This document shows, piece by piece, positions 7,931 to 16,520 of a stretch of 32,076 bases of DNA. Below the pieces are notes generated by a model. The model did not search any database. It was given only the letters and a program-made list of their open reading frames with translations, and had not been told where the DNA came from. How positions within the stretch are numbered: the stretch's first letter is position 1; each line of letters opens with the position of its first letter. Location: the NCBI GenBank assembly GCA_015654695.1, contig JAATGJ010000003.1:1-32076 (forward strand), read 5' to 3'. Made by a program: the position numbers and the translations under genes. The stretch comes from Chitinophagales bacterium. Lineage in GTDB: Bacteria > Bacteroidota > Bacteroidia > Chitinophagales > Chitinophagaceae.

Positions 7931-8695
7931 ATGAAAAAATTATGGCTTATTCCCGCAGTTCTTTTTATTCTTTCAGTAAAAATGCTGGCACAAGCTCCGG
8001 AGGGAGCGTTTAAAGTAGTAGAGTCACAATATGGAAATGATCCTGCAGCTACCGGTACCGGGAAACAAACGATATTAAAAATATTTAAAGACGGGTACTG
8101 GATAGCGGCTTTCTTTGGCGATCCTGAAATGCCATTTTCCGGGAGCGGCGGTGGCACGTTTAATATTAAAGATGGCAAATACATCGAAACACTGAATTTT
8201 TATTCCTGGGACAGTACTGCAGTAGGTGATGTATATACTTTTAATTATAAACTCTCCGGCAACAGCTATACCCAGGAAGGATATATGGATTCGGAAAAGT
8301 ATAAGCATTATCTCATAAAGGAGAAGTTTGAAAAACTTAAAGCCAAAGAGCCAATAAAGAATTCATCACTGGAAGGAGCGTGGCAAATGCAGAGCGGCTA
8401 CTGGGGAACAAGTAAGCTTGGCGAAGGGGCTTATAAAGATGTTGCGGTAATAAAAATATTTTCTTACCCCCGTTTTGCTTTTGCCTATTACAATGATAAA
8501 ACAAAGAGTTTTGTTGGTGCGGGTGGCGGCACTTACCAGTTTGACGGTAAAACGCTGACGGAAAATATTGAATACTGGTCATGGGGCAAGCCGGAACTCC
8601 CCCAATCGGTCTTTAAAGTAGAAATTGCGAATGGTCAGTATTCACAGCAGGGCTGGGAGAATGGCCTGAAAGAAACATGGAAGAAAGCGAAATAA
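7931..8695 (+). CDS. Secreted protein with two tandem copies of one beta-rich domain
   Basis: Exported protein, 254 residues, with a signal peptide (about 1-21, ending MLAQA). The mature part is two copies of the same domain, roughly residues 23-134 and 147-254. Both open with EGA(F/W)-x-(V/M), contain GSGGGTF (71-77) or GAGGGTY (196-202), then an aromatic Y/W-S-W motif (YSWDS, YWSWGK), and end with a YTQEG/YSQQG motif. It is rich in Gly and aromatics in alternating strands, suggesting a lipocalin-like beta barrel. Relatives of unknown function are common in Bacteroidota. The next gene starts 27 bp downstream, so the two form an operon. The function of either domain is not known; ligand binding is only a suggestion. 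Confidence 0.75.
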   Translation: MKKLWLIPAVLFILSVKMLAQAPEGAFKVVESQYGNDPAATGTGKQTILKIFKDGYWIAAFFGDPEMPFSGSGGGTFNIKDGKYIETLNFYSWDSTAVGDVYTFNYKLSGNSYTQEGYMDSEKYKHYLIKEKFEKLKAKEPIKNSSLEGAWQMQSGYWGTSKLGEGAYKDVAVIKIFSYPRFAFAYYNDKTKSFVGAGGGTYQFDGKTLTENIEYWSWGKPELPQSVFKVEIANGQYSQQGWENGLKETWKKAK

Positions 8696-8722
8696 TTTAT
8701 AATAACTAATAAAATTTATTTT

Positions 8723-9163
8723 ATGAGCACTTTAGTAAAACAACAACAGGAACTGAGTTTAAAAAACGCCTCCGTGGAATTTATGTTTGCCTATCAGCAA
8801 CGAAACATTGATAAAATGCTGAGTTTTTGTGATAAGGAAGGGGAAGTATTTTTTCAGCCATTAGGTAATGCCGGTAAGGGAACGATAGGGGAATTGGGAA
8901 AAGCCATCTGGCTGGGGCTTATTGATTCTTTTCCTGATATAGATAATACCGTGGATGCTGCTGTGGCGCAAGATGGTGAATCCGTTCGTTGCCAGGTGGT
9001 CATACGTGGCACACAGGCGAAAGATTTTGCAGGCATTGTCAATAAGGGAAAGAAGTTTGAGAGTGACCATATTTTTATTTTTCATCTCAACCCTGCCAAT
9101 AAGATTGACAGCATACAGATCAGCTGGGATCATGAAGATTTTCAAAGGCAATTAGGGTCTTAG
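8723..9163 (+). CDS. NTF2-like / SnoaL-like polyketide-cyclase fold protein
   Basis: A 146-residue protein of the NTF2-like superfamily. It has an N-terminal helix with SVEFMFAYQQRNIDKMLSF, then a curved beta-sheet domain ending in FHLNPANKIDSIQISWD, matching the SnoaL/ester-cyclase-like pattern in length and order. Family members include polyketide cyclases and many uncharacterised small-molecule-binding proteins. No catalytic residues can be assigned confidently. No signal peptide, so cytoplasmic. It follows the secreted tandem-domain gene by 27 bp and its stop codon overlaps by 4 bp with the convergent acetyltransferase gene. Confidence 0.75.
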   Translation: MSTLVKQQQELSLKNASVEFMFAYQQRNIDKMLSFCDKEGEVFFQPLGNAGKGTIGELGKAIWLGLIDSFPDIDNTVDAAVAQDGESVRCQVVIRGTQAKDFAGIVNKGKKFESDHIFIFHLNPANKIDSIQISWDHEDFQRQLGS

Positions 9164-9672
9164 ATATTCTTTTCCAGGATCACAAATTCCAATGGCTGTG
9201 TCGGAACACCAAAGCGGTTACCTGCCGGAAAAGGTTCGGTCTCGCCGGTTTTTTGATAACCATGTCTTTCATACCAGTTGACCAGTTCATGGCGAACGGA
9301 TATTACTTTCATGAAAATAGAAGTACAGTTTTGTTGTTGGGCGTGTTCAGCAGCTGCAGCCATTAATTGTTTGCCAATTCCTTTTGCCTGTATCATTGGT
9401 GATACGCTTAGCATGCCCAGATATAATTTGTTTTCTTTTTTATGCAGGAATACACAGCCTGCCAGGTTGTTTTCTTCATTTACGTATTTCAGGAAAACTG
9501 CACCGGGTGTTTGCATCAGCTCTTTTACGGTCGCTTCATCTGTCCTTAGTTCTCCTTTCAGCAGATCCGCTTCAGTTGTCCATCCTTTCTTTGAAGCATC
9601 ACCACGATAGGCGCTGTTCAGCAGGGCTACCAGTGCGGGAATATCAGCTGAAGTTGCGGTAAGTATTGGCAT
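9160..9672 (-). CDS. GNAT family N-acetyltransferase
   Basis: GNAT-type acyl-CoA-dependent N-acetyltransferase, 170 residues. The acetyl-CoA-binding motif A is at about residues 91-107 (LSVSPMIQAKGIGKQLMAA, with Q-x-K-G-I-G matching the Q/R-x-x-G-x-G/A rule). The first strand is typical (ILTATSADIPALVALLNSAY), and a C-terminal segment WYERHGYQKTGE forms motif B. Substrate unknown. Its last 4 bases overlap the end of the convergent NTF2-like gene (shared TTAG), so the two transcripts must run into each other. Confidence 0.88.
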   Translation of the reverse strand: MPILTATSADIPALVALLNSAYRGDASKKGWTTEADLLKGELRTDEATVKELMQTPGAVFLKYVNEENNLAGCVFLHKKENKLYLGMLSVSPMIQAKGIGKQLMAAAAEHAQQQNCTSIFMKVISVRHELVNWYERHGYQKTGETEPFPAGNRFGVPTQPLEFVILEKNI

Positions 9673-9706
9673 GTAACGAATTTACTATTGAATGTTTTTG
9701 TGATGG

Positions 9707-10846
9707 TCATTTTTTAAAACTAGCAAACAAGTAAACGCTTAATGCGATAATGACTGATTCAAAAAGCAATAAAGAATTTACTATTCCAAACTGATCAGCG
9801 ATATAACCTAAAAAAATAGCCGGGATACCAAAACCAATATATCCATAGAACATATAGCCGGATACCGCCCTTGCTTTTTGTATGCCGCCTAAGTTGGAGA
9901 TAATCGCCAGCCCGCCCATATAAGAAAAACCATAAGCGGCCAATCCCATAATAAATGTGCCGGGCAGGATAACTGCTAATTCATTGATATAACAGCCGGC
10001 TACAACTAATCCAAAACCAATTGGAACTAAAATAAATCCCAGTCTTACAGACCATGCAGGATCAACCTTTCGTATAAACGGCTGAAGAAATGCACCCGAC
10101 CAGTTCATGAGTACCAGGCAAAATCCACCATAGATAGTTAGTCCGTATTGGGCCAGTTGTCCGGGTATGATAGCGATGACAACGCCATTAGCCGCCCAGC
10201 AAATAGCAATAGCAAGATTGACGGGAAATGAACCTTTGGGAAAATAAGGAAGACGAATGATGTTGCCGCCCATCCTTTCCAGCTTTGGAAGAAAGAAAAC
10301 TAAGCCCAGACCTGCCATAGTTAGTACCAGCAATATGTAATAGGTAACGGGAACCAGTGTGAACTTGTATAGTAATACAATGGTAGTGGCCAGCGCGCCG
10401 CCACCAAATCCAATGGAGGTGGACAATGATGCCATGTTTGCCGCTTTCGTAGCAGCCAATTTTTCGTGTTGCAACAATTCGCTGATATAAGCAGTACCGC
10501 AACCCATACTTAACCCCAGCGCTATTCCCTGGAATATTCTTGAAGCGATCAGTGCATAAACATCCGGGAACAAAGTAATAATGATGGTTGATAATAATGC
10601 GCAGATAACACTGGCAGCCATAATTGGTTTTCTGCCCAGCCTGTCTGACAGGCCGCCAAGAAATACGTAACAGGGGAGCATTCCCATAATATAGGCCGCC
10701 AGTACTAATGAAGTTTGCCCGTTATTCAACCCGGCTTCCATTGCATATACCCTGAATAAAGGCATTGAAATATTTACTGAAAGCGTGATCAGCAATAAGG
10801 CAATGGCAACTGCCTGGTGCGGCAGTAAATTGATCTTATTCTGCAT
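9707..10846 (-). CDS. MFS transporter, drug/sugar efflux-like
   Basis: Major facilitator superfamily permease, 379 residues with about 12 hydrophobic segments. The motif-A signature GGLSDRLGRKP lies in the loop between helices 2 and 3 (about residues 64-74), and its second, weaker copy appears in the C-terminal half. Likely an inner-membrane proton-coupled efflux or uptake carrier; the substrate is not readable. The start ATG overlaps the upstream gene (10836-11225) by 11 bp, implying translational coupling. Slightly short for the family but complete. Confidence 0.87.
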   Translation of the reverse strand: MQNKINLLPHQAVAIALLLITLSVNISMPLFRVYAMEAGLNNGQTSLVLAAYIMGMLPCYVFLGGLSDRLGRKPIMAASVICALLSTIIITLFPDVYALIASRIFQGIALGLSMGCGTAYISELLQHEKLAATKAANMASLSTSIGFGGGALATTIVLLYKFTLVPVTYYILLVLTMAGLGLVFFLPKLERMGGNIIRLPYFPKGSFPVNLAIAICWAANGVVIAIIPGQLAQYGLTIYGGFCLVLMNWSGAFLQPFIRKVDPAWSVRLGFILVPIGFGLVVAGCYINELAVILPGTFIMGLAAYGFSYMGGLAIISNLGGIQKARAVSGYMFYGYIGFGIPAIFLGYIADQFGIVNSLLLFESVIIALSVYLFASFKK

Positions 10847-11225
10847 GGGAAATATGTTCCTTTAGCCGTATAAATTCCTGCTCCAGGTTTATCGCAGCTT
10901 CTTTGGGAAATGTAGCATTATTCGGAAAGATAAATTCATCATTGGGCGATGGATCAAGACTTGTTTTTAATTCATCCCATTTCTGCATCCAGATATCATA
11001 ATGAGCGATCAATGCTAACGCATCTTTTTGTAAACTCCCGGGCAGCAGGTAGCCTTTTTCCAAAAGCAATTCCCTTATTTTCTCATTATACAGCCGGAGG
11101 ATCTTTGCAAACATAAAAGTCTTTCCACCCTGCAGGTATTCTTTGTAAGCGGTTTCTGACCGCTTCAGGTTCATATATAGCTGACCGGTCAGTTCAAATT
11201 GCTGCAGGGTTATTGATCCGCTCAT
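10836..11225 (-). CDS. Uncharacterised alpha-helical protein, overlaps MFS gene
   Basis: A 129-residue protein of unknown function. It contains no signal peptide or membrane segment and is rich in Leu, Lys and Glu in heptad-like spacing, so it is predicted alpha-helical and soluble. Visible features are a LYMNLKRSETAYKEYLQGG stretch and a C-terminal NLEQEFIRLKEHI helix. Its last 11 bases overlap the start of the MFS transporter, so the pair is very likely one operon, and it may be a partner or regulator of the transporter. No family recognised. Confidence 0.6.
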   Translation of the reverse strand: MSGSITLQQFELTGQLYMNLKRSETAYKEYLQGGKTFMFAKILRLYNEKIRELLLEKGYLLPGSLQKDALALIAHYDIWMQKWDELKTSLDPSPNDEFIFPNNATFPKEAAINLEQEFIRLKEHISHAE

Positions 11226-11359
11226 TCAATAAAGTATTTGTGGGACTGAAGATAAAGGATATAGTCAAATTAATAAGTGCGGGGTACAGGCGCCGATGCA
11301 ACCATTTTTAAAAAGGGCCTGTCAGGTTATATATTACCAAAACCGCCAACTGTTTCCGG

Positions 11360-11698
11360 GTGAAAGGATTTACTTCGATCATATTATTAGCTTCTTTTGT
11401 TATTGCCCAATATGCAAAGCAGGTCAGCTACCTCGAGTGCAGGCTATCAAATTATTTCAATATACCTGCGGAGAAATGTGATTGCGAAAAAATACTGATC
11501 AAAGACAAAGGTGTAGCTGATCAATCTCCGCTGCCAGTGCCGCACAATCATGTTCATGTTGATGAAACTTATTTTCCTCCTCAAAATGTAAAGCCGAAGT
11601 TATCTTTCCCCGGTAACTGTGTTGTACATATTCCTTGTAAGGATACTGTATTAAGTGATGGCTTTTACAATCGGCCCGATCGTCCTCCCGCTGTTTAA
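11360..11698 (+). CDS. Small Cys/His-rich exported protein, unknown function
   Basis: A 112-residue protein with a hydrophobic N-terminus (about 3-17), probably a signal peptide ending near AQYAK. The mature part holds five cysteines (27, 40, 42, 87, 93) including a CDC pair, and a PHNHVHVD cluster (His 62, 64, 66), suggesting metal binding or disulphides. The start is GTG at 11360; no in-frame ATG lies upstream before the stop at 11309. The codon choice and amino-acid pattern look coding, unlike the overlapping minus-strand frame. It is followed by the thioredoxin-like gene 112 bp later. Similar small His/Cys-rich exported proteins occur in Bacteroidota near metal-handling genes, but no named family was recognised. 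Confidence 0.55.
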   Translation: MKGFTSIILLASFVIAQYAKQVSYLECRLSNYFNIPAEKCDCEKILIKDKGVADQSPLPVPHNHVHVDETYFPPQNVKPKLSFPGNCVVHIPCKDTVLSDGFYNRPDRPPAV

Positions 11699-11809
11699 CC
11701 GGCTTTTCTGAATCTTGTTTCTTCATTGCGCATTTGCAATATGCCAGCAGGTGTATGAGCAGGCATGCGCATGCTATACATTTCATATTAACTCAATAAA
11801 AAAATCATC

Positions 11810-12697
11810 ATGAAAAATATAATTTTTATAACCTGTTTTTTGACTTTATCTGTTGTTTCAATTGCTCAACTGTCAGCAGGTAAGCAGGAAATTTTATATG
11901 GCGTTATTACAAAGGAGAGCCTGGTGGCCGCTCCTTTTGATAAATGGTTTATTACCAATTACGATACATACGAACCCAACGCAGAGGTGGTCAATTCATT
12001 AAAAAAACTGGATACAAAGGATATCAGCATACAAATATTCCTGGGTACATGGTGCGGCGATAGCAAAAGGGAAGTACCGAGGTTTATGAGAGTGCTGAAT
12101 GAACTTTCCTTCCCGCTGCAAAAAGTACAGATCGTTGCCCTCGGCAGCGGAGATTCACTATATAAGCAAAGCCCGCAGCATGAAGAAGACGGGAAAGGAA
12201 TATTCAGGGTACCTGTTTTTATCTTTTATAAAAAAGGTGTGGAAATAAACCGGATCAATGAATATCCTGCATTTTCCCTTGAAAAAGATATGCTTACTAT
12301 TCTTAGCAACAAGCCATACATACCTAATTACACGAGTTTCGGAATAATTAAGAACTGGTTATCTGATGGTATATTAAAAGATGAGAACATTGCAGCCAGG
12401 AGTCTTGCCTGGCAATTGAAGCCTCTTGTAGGTGGCGAAAATGAAGTGAATAGCCTCGGTTATTTATGGCTAAAAAATGGAAACAAAGAAGAAGCATTGA
12501 AAATATTTCAGATCAATGCCAGTCTTTATCCTGAATCTGCCAATGTGATTTCAAGTTTGGGAGAAGGATATTATGATACAGGCGAAACAATAACGGCTAT
12601 TCAATATCTTGAAAAAGCACTGGAGTTAAATAAAGATCCCCAATTGGTAAAGGGAATACTGAAAATCCTGTATAAAGCAAAAGGTATAAAAGAATAA
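11810..12697 (+). CDS. Exported thioredoxin-fold protein with C-terminal TPR repeats
   Basis: A 295-residue secreted protein: signal peptide (1-19, ending SIAQ), a thioredoxin-fold domain (about 70-175) and a TPR-like helical tail (about 215-290). The active-site segment is FLGTWCGDSKREVP, with a single Cys82 followed by GDS instead of a second Cys. A VPVFIFYKKG segment supplies the cis-Pro that follows the fold. Without the resolving Cys it is unlikely to be a standard disulphide oxidoreductase; it could be a peroxiredoxin-like or protein-binding variant. The repeats include WLKNGNKEEALKIFQINASL and GEGYYDTGETITAIQYLEKA. Its 3' end is followed by a strong hairpin terminator. Confidence 0.8.
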   Translation: MKNIIFITCFLTLSVVSIAQLSAGKQEILYGVITKESLVAAPFDKWFITNYDTYEPNAEVVNSLKKLDTKDISIQIFLGTWCGDSKREVPRFMRVLNELSFPLQKVQIVALGSGDSLYKQSPQHEEDGKGIFRVPVFIFYKKGVEINRINEYPAFSLEKDMLTILSNKPYIPNYTSFGIIKNWLSDGILKDENIAARSLAWQLKPLVGGENEVNSLGYLWLKNGNKEEALKIFQINASLYPESANVISSLGEGYYDTGETITAIQYLEKALELNKDPQLVKGILKILYKAKGIKE

Positions 12698-12720
12698 AAG
12701 GAACAAAAAGTCGTATTTGA

Positions 12721-12747
12721 TTCAGCAGCCGGGAACCGGCTGCTGAA
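12721..12747. terminator. Strong 12-bp hairpin terminator between convergent genes
   Basis: A perfect 12-bp stem (TTCAGCAGCCGG at 12721-12732, complement at 12736-12747) with a 3-nt loop GAA. It lies between the thioredoxin/TPR gene (ends 12697) and the convergent universal-stress gene (ends 12812). The tail is only weakly T-rich, so the effect on each strand is uncertain. Confidence 0.65.
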
Positions 12748-12811
12748 TATTAACCTGTCAATACATAAACAAGCAGCCTGTTCCGGTTTTACAAAAGAAT
12801 GGCAACGCCCT

Positions 12812-13597
12812 TCAATAATGGATGGCAAGAACCGGGATGGTACTCTCATGCGCCATTCTTTTAGTATGACTTCCACTCGTTAAACTATTCAGCCAATTAT
12901 GATCCTTGGGCAATGTCACGGTCATGTCAATAGAATGATCATTAACAAAGAGGTTTATCGTGTCATGAAAATCGTAAAGGTCTATGAAGTGAAAATCATG
13001 CTGGTAACCATTGAACGCCTCCTCCATTACATCTTTTACCACCTGGTAAGGTTCGGTGATAGAAATATGGTATTCGGGATTGACATTTACAATATGCAGT
13101 TTTGCATAGTAGGATGATAAAATATTCTTAATGATTGCTGTAGCGGCAACAGACGGTGCACCGGTAAAATCAGAAGTTAATGCGATGTTTTTTAGTTGGG
13201 TAAACCGGGCACCAGGTGGTACGATCAGCACCGGGCAGATATTTTTTTTGATAAGTTTCAATGTATTGCTGCCGATGAATATTTGCGCGATCTTATTTTT
13301 TCCTGTTATACCCATAATGATCATATCGGTTGGATTTTCCCTGGCCAGTCTTTCAATACAATGGCCAAAGTCATGTCCCGCTTCACAAAGGATCTGCATC
13401 TTTACGATACCCATATCAGAAAGTCTTTCTTTTAATAAATTCATTTCCTTGTCTGAAGCAGCCGCGTGTTCAGGTTTTTCGTAAACATGGTACAGTATCA
13501 TATTTACACCATACACACCTGTCAGCATTTTAACGGCATAAGTAGCTGCATTCAGCGAGGTTTCTGAAAAATCAACCGGGACTAATACTGTTCTCAT
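12812..13597 (-). CDS. Universal stress protein, two tandem UspA domains
   Basis: Tandem-domain universal stress protein, 261 residues (domain 1 about 1-128, domain 2 about 135-261). Domain 1 keeps the ATP-binding loop GX2GX9GS (Gly96 to Ser110: GITGKNKIAQIFIGS), so it should bind ATP. Domain 2 is recognisable by its TSDFTGAPSVAA start and final PVLAIHY strand, but its loop (near HNWLNSLTSGSHTKRM) is degenerate. USPs act as stress-survival factors in the cytoplasm. Monocistronic and divergent from the metalloprotease gene; a -7 box at 13621-13628 and an inverted repeat at 13646-13662 lie upstream. Confidence 0.9.
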   Translation of the reverse strand: MRTVLVPVDFSETSLNAATYAVKMLTGVYGVNMILYHVYEKPEHAAASDKEMNLLKERLSDMGIVKMQILCEAGHDFGHCIERLARENPTDMIIMGITGKNKIAQIFIGSNTLKLIKKNICPVLIVPPGARFTQLKNIALTSDFTGAPSVAATAIIKNILSSYYAKLHIVNVNPEYHISITEPYQVVKDVMEEAFNGYQHDFHFIDLYDFHDTINLFVNDHSIDMTVTLPKDHNWLNSLTSGSHTKRMAHESTIPVLAIHY

Positions 13598-13620
13598 GGC
13601 AATTATTTTATATAAATCAA

Positions 13621-13662
13621 CAAAAATAACCTGGCATAGTCAATGATCTTTCTACGAAAGAT
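13621..13662 (-). promoter_or_regulatory. usp promoter region with inverted-repeat operator candidate
   Basis: On the minus strand, TATTTTTG (13621-13628) is an exact TAnnTTTG -7 box, 23 bp upstream of the ATG at 13597. An inverted repeat, ATCTTTC at 13646-13652 and GAAAGAT at 13656-13662 with a 3-nt spacer, lies 17 bp further upstream at the position expected for a regulator. The repeat's role is an inference. Confidence 0.5.
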
Positions 13663-13835
13663 GTACTAATTTACTGACTCTGCCGGGATAACCAATTGGT
13701 TTGTAATACCCCTATCATAGAAAATTTTCATTCGTACAAGCAACTCTCAGAGAGCTATTTTCCCTGGAAACTCTGTTTCCCCCGTTTCTTAATTCGTTAT
13801 TAGCGTTTTAGCCCCTGATTTTCATCCCTGAAATG

Positions 13836-13862
13836 TTGCATTCATCCAAAACCGTATCTTTC
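13836..13862 (+). promoter_or_regulatory. Weak candidate promoter for the metalloprotease gene
   Basis: TATCTTTC at 13855-13862 differs from TAnnTTTG at one position. TTG at 13836-13838 lies 16 bp upstream of it. It would give a leader of about 45 nt before the ATG at 13913. Spacing is short for the consensus, so confidence is limited. Confidence 0.35.
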
Positions 13863-13912
13863 CGGGGCAAAATCTCATAATCTTGCATATAATCTAAACA
13901 ATCATTTTATTT

Positions 13913-16495
13913 ATGAAGCAAAAACAATTTTTTGTCTTCCTGTTGCTGTGCATTATCTCACTGGCCTCGTTTGCACAGCCGAAGACCACCACCGCTCCGC
14001 CTGCTGCTGATACCAGCAAACCAAAGAAACCTGCCGGTATTACTGACAAAATAAAAAGCAGTAAAAAATTGGAAGGTTTGTTTACCCTGTACCAGGATAC
14101 TGCTACAGGCAGCGTACAGCTATTTGTAAAAAAAGATCAGCTTGGTAAAGATTATATCTACCAGAGCTTTTCTATCAGCGGACCTACCAGTTTGTTTTTA
14201 AATCAGAGTATGCACCGCGCTACACTCGTATTTACAATTAAAAAATCTTTTGACAAGCTGGAGTTCTCAGAGGTAAATACTTCTTTCTGGTACGATCCGG
14301 CTAATGCGGTAAGTAAAACAGCGAATGTTGATAAACCTGAAGCAATTTTTCTTTCTGAAAAAGTGAGTGCTGAGGATAGCACCGGCTATCTTGTCAGTGC
14401 GGATGGCTTGTTCATCAGCGAAAAACTTGACCCGGTAAAACCGATCATTGCACCCGGGCCATTCACCGCTTTTATATTTAACCTGGGTATGCTGAATACA
14501 GCCAAATCAAAATACCACCAGGTTCGTTCATTCCCTGATAATACGGATGTAGTGGTGGACCTGGCTTATGATAATCCTAATACAATGGCGGGTGGCGGCC
14601 CGGATATTACGGATCCCCGTTACGTTCGTGTGCGTATGCAGCATAGCCTTATCGAAATGCCCAAGAATGATTTCCGTCCGCGTCTAGATGATCCGCGGGT
14701 CGGATATTTTATGCAACAGGTCACTAACCAGACAAGCGTCAAACCTGTTCCTTATAAAGACATGATCAACCGCTGGAAACTGGTGAAGAAAGATCCGTCT
14801 GCTGCACTCAGCGAGCCCGTTGAACCCATTGTGTTCTGGGTGGAAAATACAACACCTGTTGAATACCGGCAGACGATAGTGGATGCCGGATTGAAATGGA
14901 ATGAAGCATTTGAAAAAGCCGGGTTCAAAAATGCCGTACAAATGAAGATCATGCCGGATGACGCTACCTGGGATCCTGCTGATATACGTTATAACGTGAT
15001 ACGCTGGGTTTCTTCTGCACAACCTTCTTATGGTGCTATCGGTCCAAGCTTTGTCAACCCCAAAACAGGACAGATACTTGGCGCTGATATTACGGTAGAA
15101 TGGTATAGCGGAAGCGCTACTCCCAACCTTGATGAATTGTTTACAGGCCATACAGGATATAGCGAAACAGCCGCTCCTGAACTTCATTTTCCCGGTATGG
15201 AAAATAGCCAGCATTATGCTTATTGCACTATGGCCCGGGAATTGAAAGCACAATTAGTAACGGGGATGACCGTGCTTGATGTGACCGGCGCTGATCCAAA
15301 AGAGATAGGTGAAATGCATAAAGAATTTCTTACTTATCTTATCATGCATGAAATGGGCCATACACTTGGTCTTAATCACAATATGAAAGCCAGCCAGATG
15401 TTATCACCGGCTGAAGTAAATAATAAAGAGATCACAAGAAAGATAGGTCTTATTGGTTCTGTCATGGACTATCCTGCTATTAACGTAGCGCTTGACAGGA
15501 GCAAACAGGGAGATTACTATACCACCCTCGCTGGTCCCTATGATCTGTGGGCTATCGAATTTGGTTATACTCCTTTCAGCGAAACAGAAGAAGCGGAAGG
15601 GTTGAAAAAAATACTAAGCCGCAGCACTGACCCCAAACTTGTTTTTGGAAATGATGGTGATGACATGAGATCGCCCGGTAAAGCGATGGATCCAAGGGTG
15701 AACGTCAATGATATGAGCAGTGATCCTATTGCTTATGCGGAAGAACGTTTTAAATTGGTGAATAGCCTGATGGGCAAAATAGTACAGAAATACAGCAAGC
15801 CCGGTCAGTCTTATGCAGAACTAAGGGCCAGGTACGGCACACTCAATGGTCAGCGTGTAGGTATGATCGCTGCTGTAAGCCGCTTTATCGGCGGTGTTTA
15901 TATTGATAGAAGTTTTCCTGATCAAAACTCTTCTAACAAGCCTTATACCCCTGTGCCACTCGCTACGCAAAAGAAAGCGATGGAACTACTGAACAAGTAT
16001 GTATTTGCACCCACTGTTTATGATGCGGATGCACAGGTATTCCCTTACCTGCAACTACAGCGCCGCGGATTTAACCAGCCCGGTAATGGCGAGGATGTAA
16101 AACTGACAGCCGGATTGCTTGGCAACCAGGTAAGTGCACTGGCGCATATACTTCATCCTGCTACATTGCAGCGTATCACCAACAGCCGCCTGTATGGAAA
16201 TCAATACAGTGCAGCCGATGTAATGAGCGACCTGGTAAAAGGAATCTTTGACGCCGACAAAGCCACCAATGTCAATGTATATCGCCAATACCTGCAAACA
16301 GCTTTTGTAAAAGGAACGGCTGCTATGTTAGAGCCTTCTCCTGCCGGTTTTGATGATGTAGCCAAAGCGGCGGCTCTCAATACATTGAAAAAAGTAAAAG
16401 CATTGCTGGCTACCGCTGTTTCAACTAACGAAGAAACAAAAGCCCATCGTGCTAATCTGGTGTTCCTGATCAATAATGCACTGGAACGTAAATAG
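13913..16495 (+). CDS. Large exported zinc metalloprotease (DUF5117/DUF5118-type, metzincin-like)
   Basis: An 860-residue exported metalloprotease of the family with DUF5118/DUF5117 N-terminal regions, common in Bacteroidota. A signal peptide spans about 1-22 (LASFAQP). The zinc site is HEMGHTLGLNHN (His479, Glu480, His483, His489), matching the extended metzincin HExxHxxGxxH motif. The SVMDYP segment with Met518 supplies the Met-turn about 30 residues later, also as in metzincins. The central SYGAIGPSFVNP and DITVEWYSG blocks belong to the family's catalytic core region. Likely acts in the periplasm or outside the cell; substrate unknown. Monocistronic and followed by a strong terminator. 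Confidence 0.9.
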   Translation: MKQKQFFVFLLLCIISLASFAQPKTTTAPPAADTSKPKKPAGITDKIKSSKKLEGLFTLYQDTATGSVQLFVKKDQLGKDYIYQSFSISGPTSLFLNQSMHRATLVFTIKKSFDKLEFSEVNTSFWYDPANAVSKTANVDKPEAIFLSEKVSAEDSTGYLVSADGLFISEKLDPVKPIIAPGPFTAFIFNLGMLNTAKSKYHQVRSFPDNTDVVVDLAYDNPNTMAGGGPDITDPRYVRVRMQHSLIEMPKNDFRPRLDDPRVGYFMQQVTNQTSVKPVPYKDMINRWKLVKKDPSAALSEPVEPIVFWVENTTPVEYRQTIVDAGLKWNEAFEKAGFKNAVQMKIMPDDATWDPADIRYNVIRWVSSAQPSYGAIGPSFVNPKTGQILGADITVEWYSGSATPNLDELFTGHTGYSETAAPELHFPGMENSQHYAYCTMARELKAQLVTGMTVLDVTGADPKEIGEMHKEFLTYLIMHEMGHTLGLNHNMKASQMLSPAEVNNKEITRKIGLIGSVMDYPAINVALDRSKQGDYYTTLAGPYDLWAIEFGYTPFSETEEAEGLKKILSRSTDPKLVFGNDGDDMRSPGKAMDPRVNVNDMSSDPIAYAEERFKLVNSLMGKIVQKYSKPGQSYAELRARYGTLNGQRVGMIAAVSRFIGGVYIDRSFPDQNSSNKPYTPVPLATQKKAMELLNKYVFAPTVYDADAQVFPYLQLQRRGFNQPGNGEDVKLTAGLLGNQVSALAHILHPATLQRITNSRLYGNQYSAADVMSDLVKGIFDADKATNVNVYRQYLQTAFVKGTAAMLEPSPAGFDDVAKAAALNTLKKVKALLATAVSTNEETKAHRANLVFLINNALERK

Positions 16496-16520
16496 AATTT
16501 CTTACTTTATACTTTAACAG

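Larger units (their letters stand above)
13598..13912. other. Divergent intergenic region between usp and metalloprotease genes
   Basis: A 315-bp non-coding gap. It holds the candidate usp promoter and inverted-repeat operator at the left end and a -7-like box for the plus-strand gene at the right end (13855-13862). Nothing else recognisable is seen in the middle (about 13670-13830), which is AT-rich without an ORF. Confidence 0.6.

Noticed and set aside
11499-11786. Minus-strand 95-residue ORF with a hydrophobic, Cys-rich N-terminus
   Set aside because: It overlaps the plus-strand Cys/His-rich ORF, whose codon and amino-acid pattern looks more like coding sequence; this one is a poorly structured mirror frame.
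14684-15253. 189-residue minus-strand ORF inside the metalloprotease gene
   Set aside because: Lies completely opposite a well-supported protein with an intact zinc motif; an antisense shadow.
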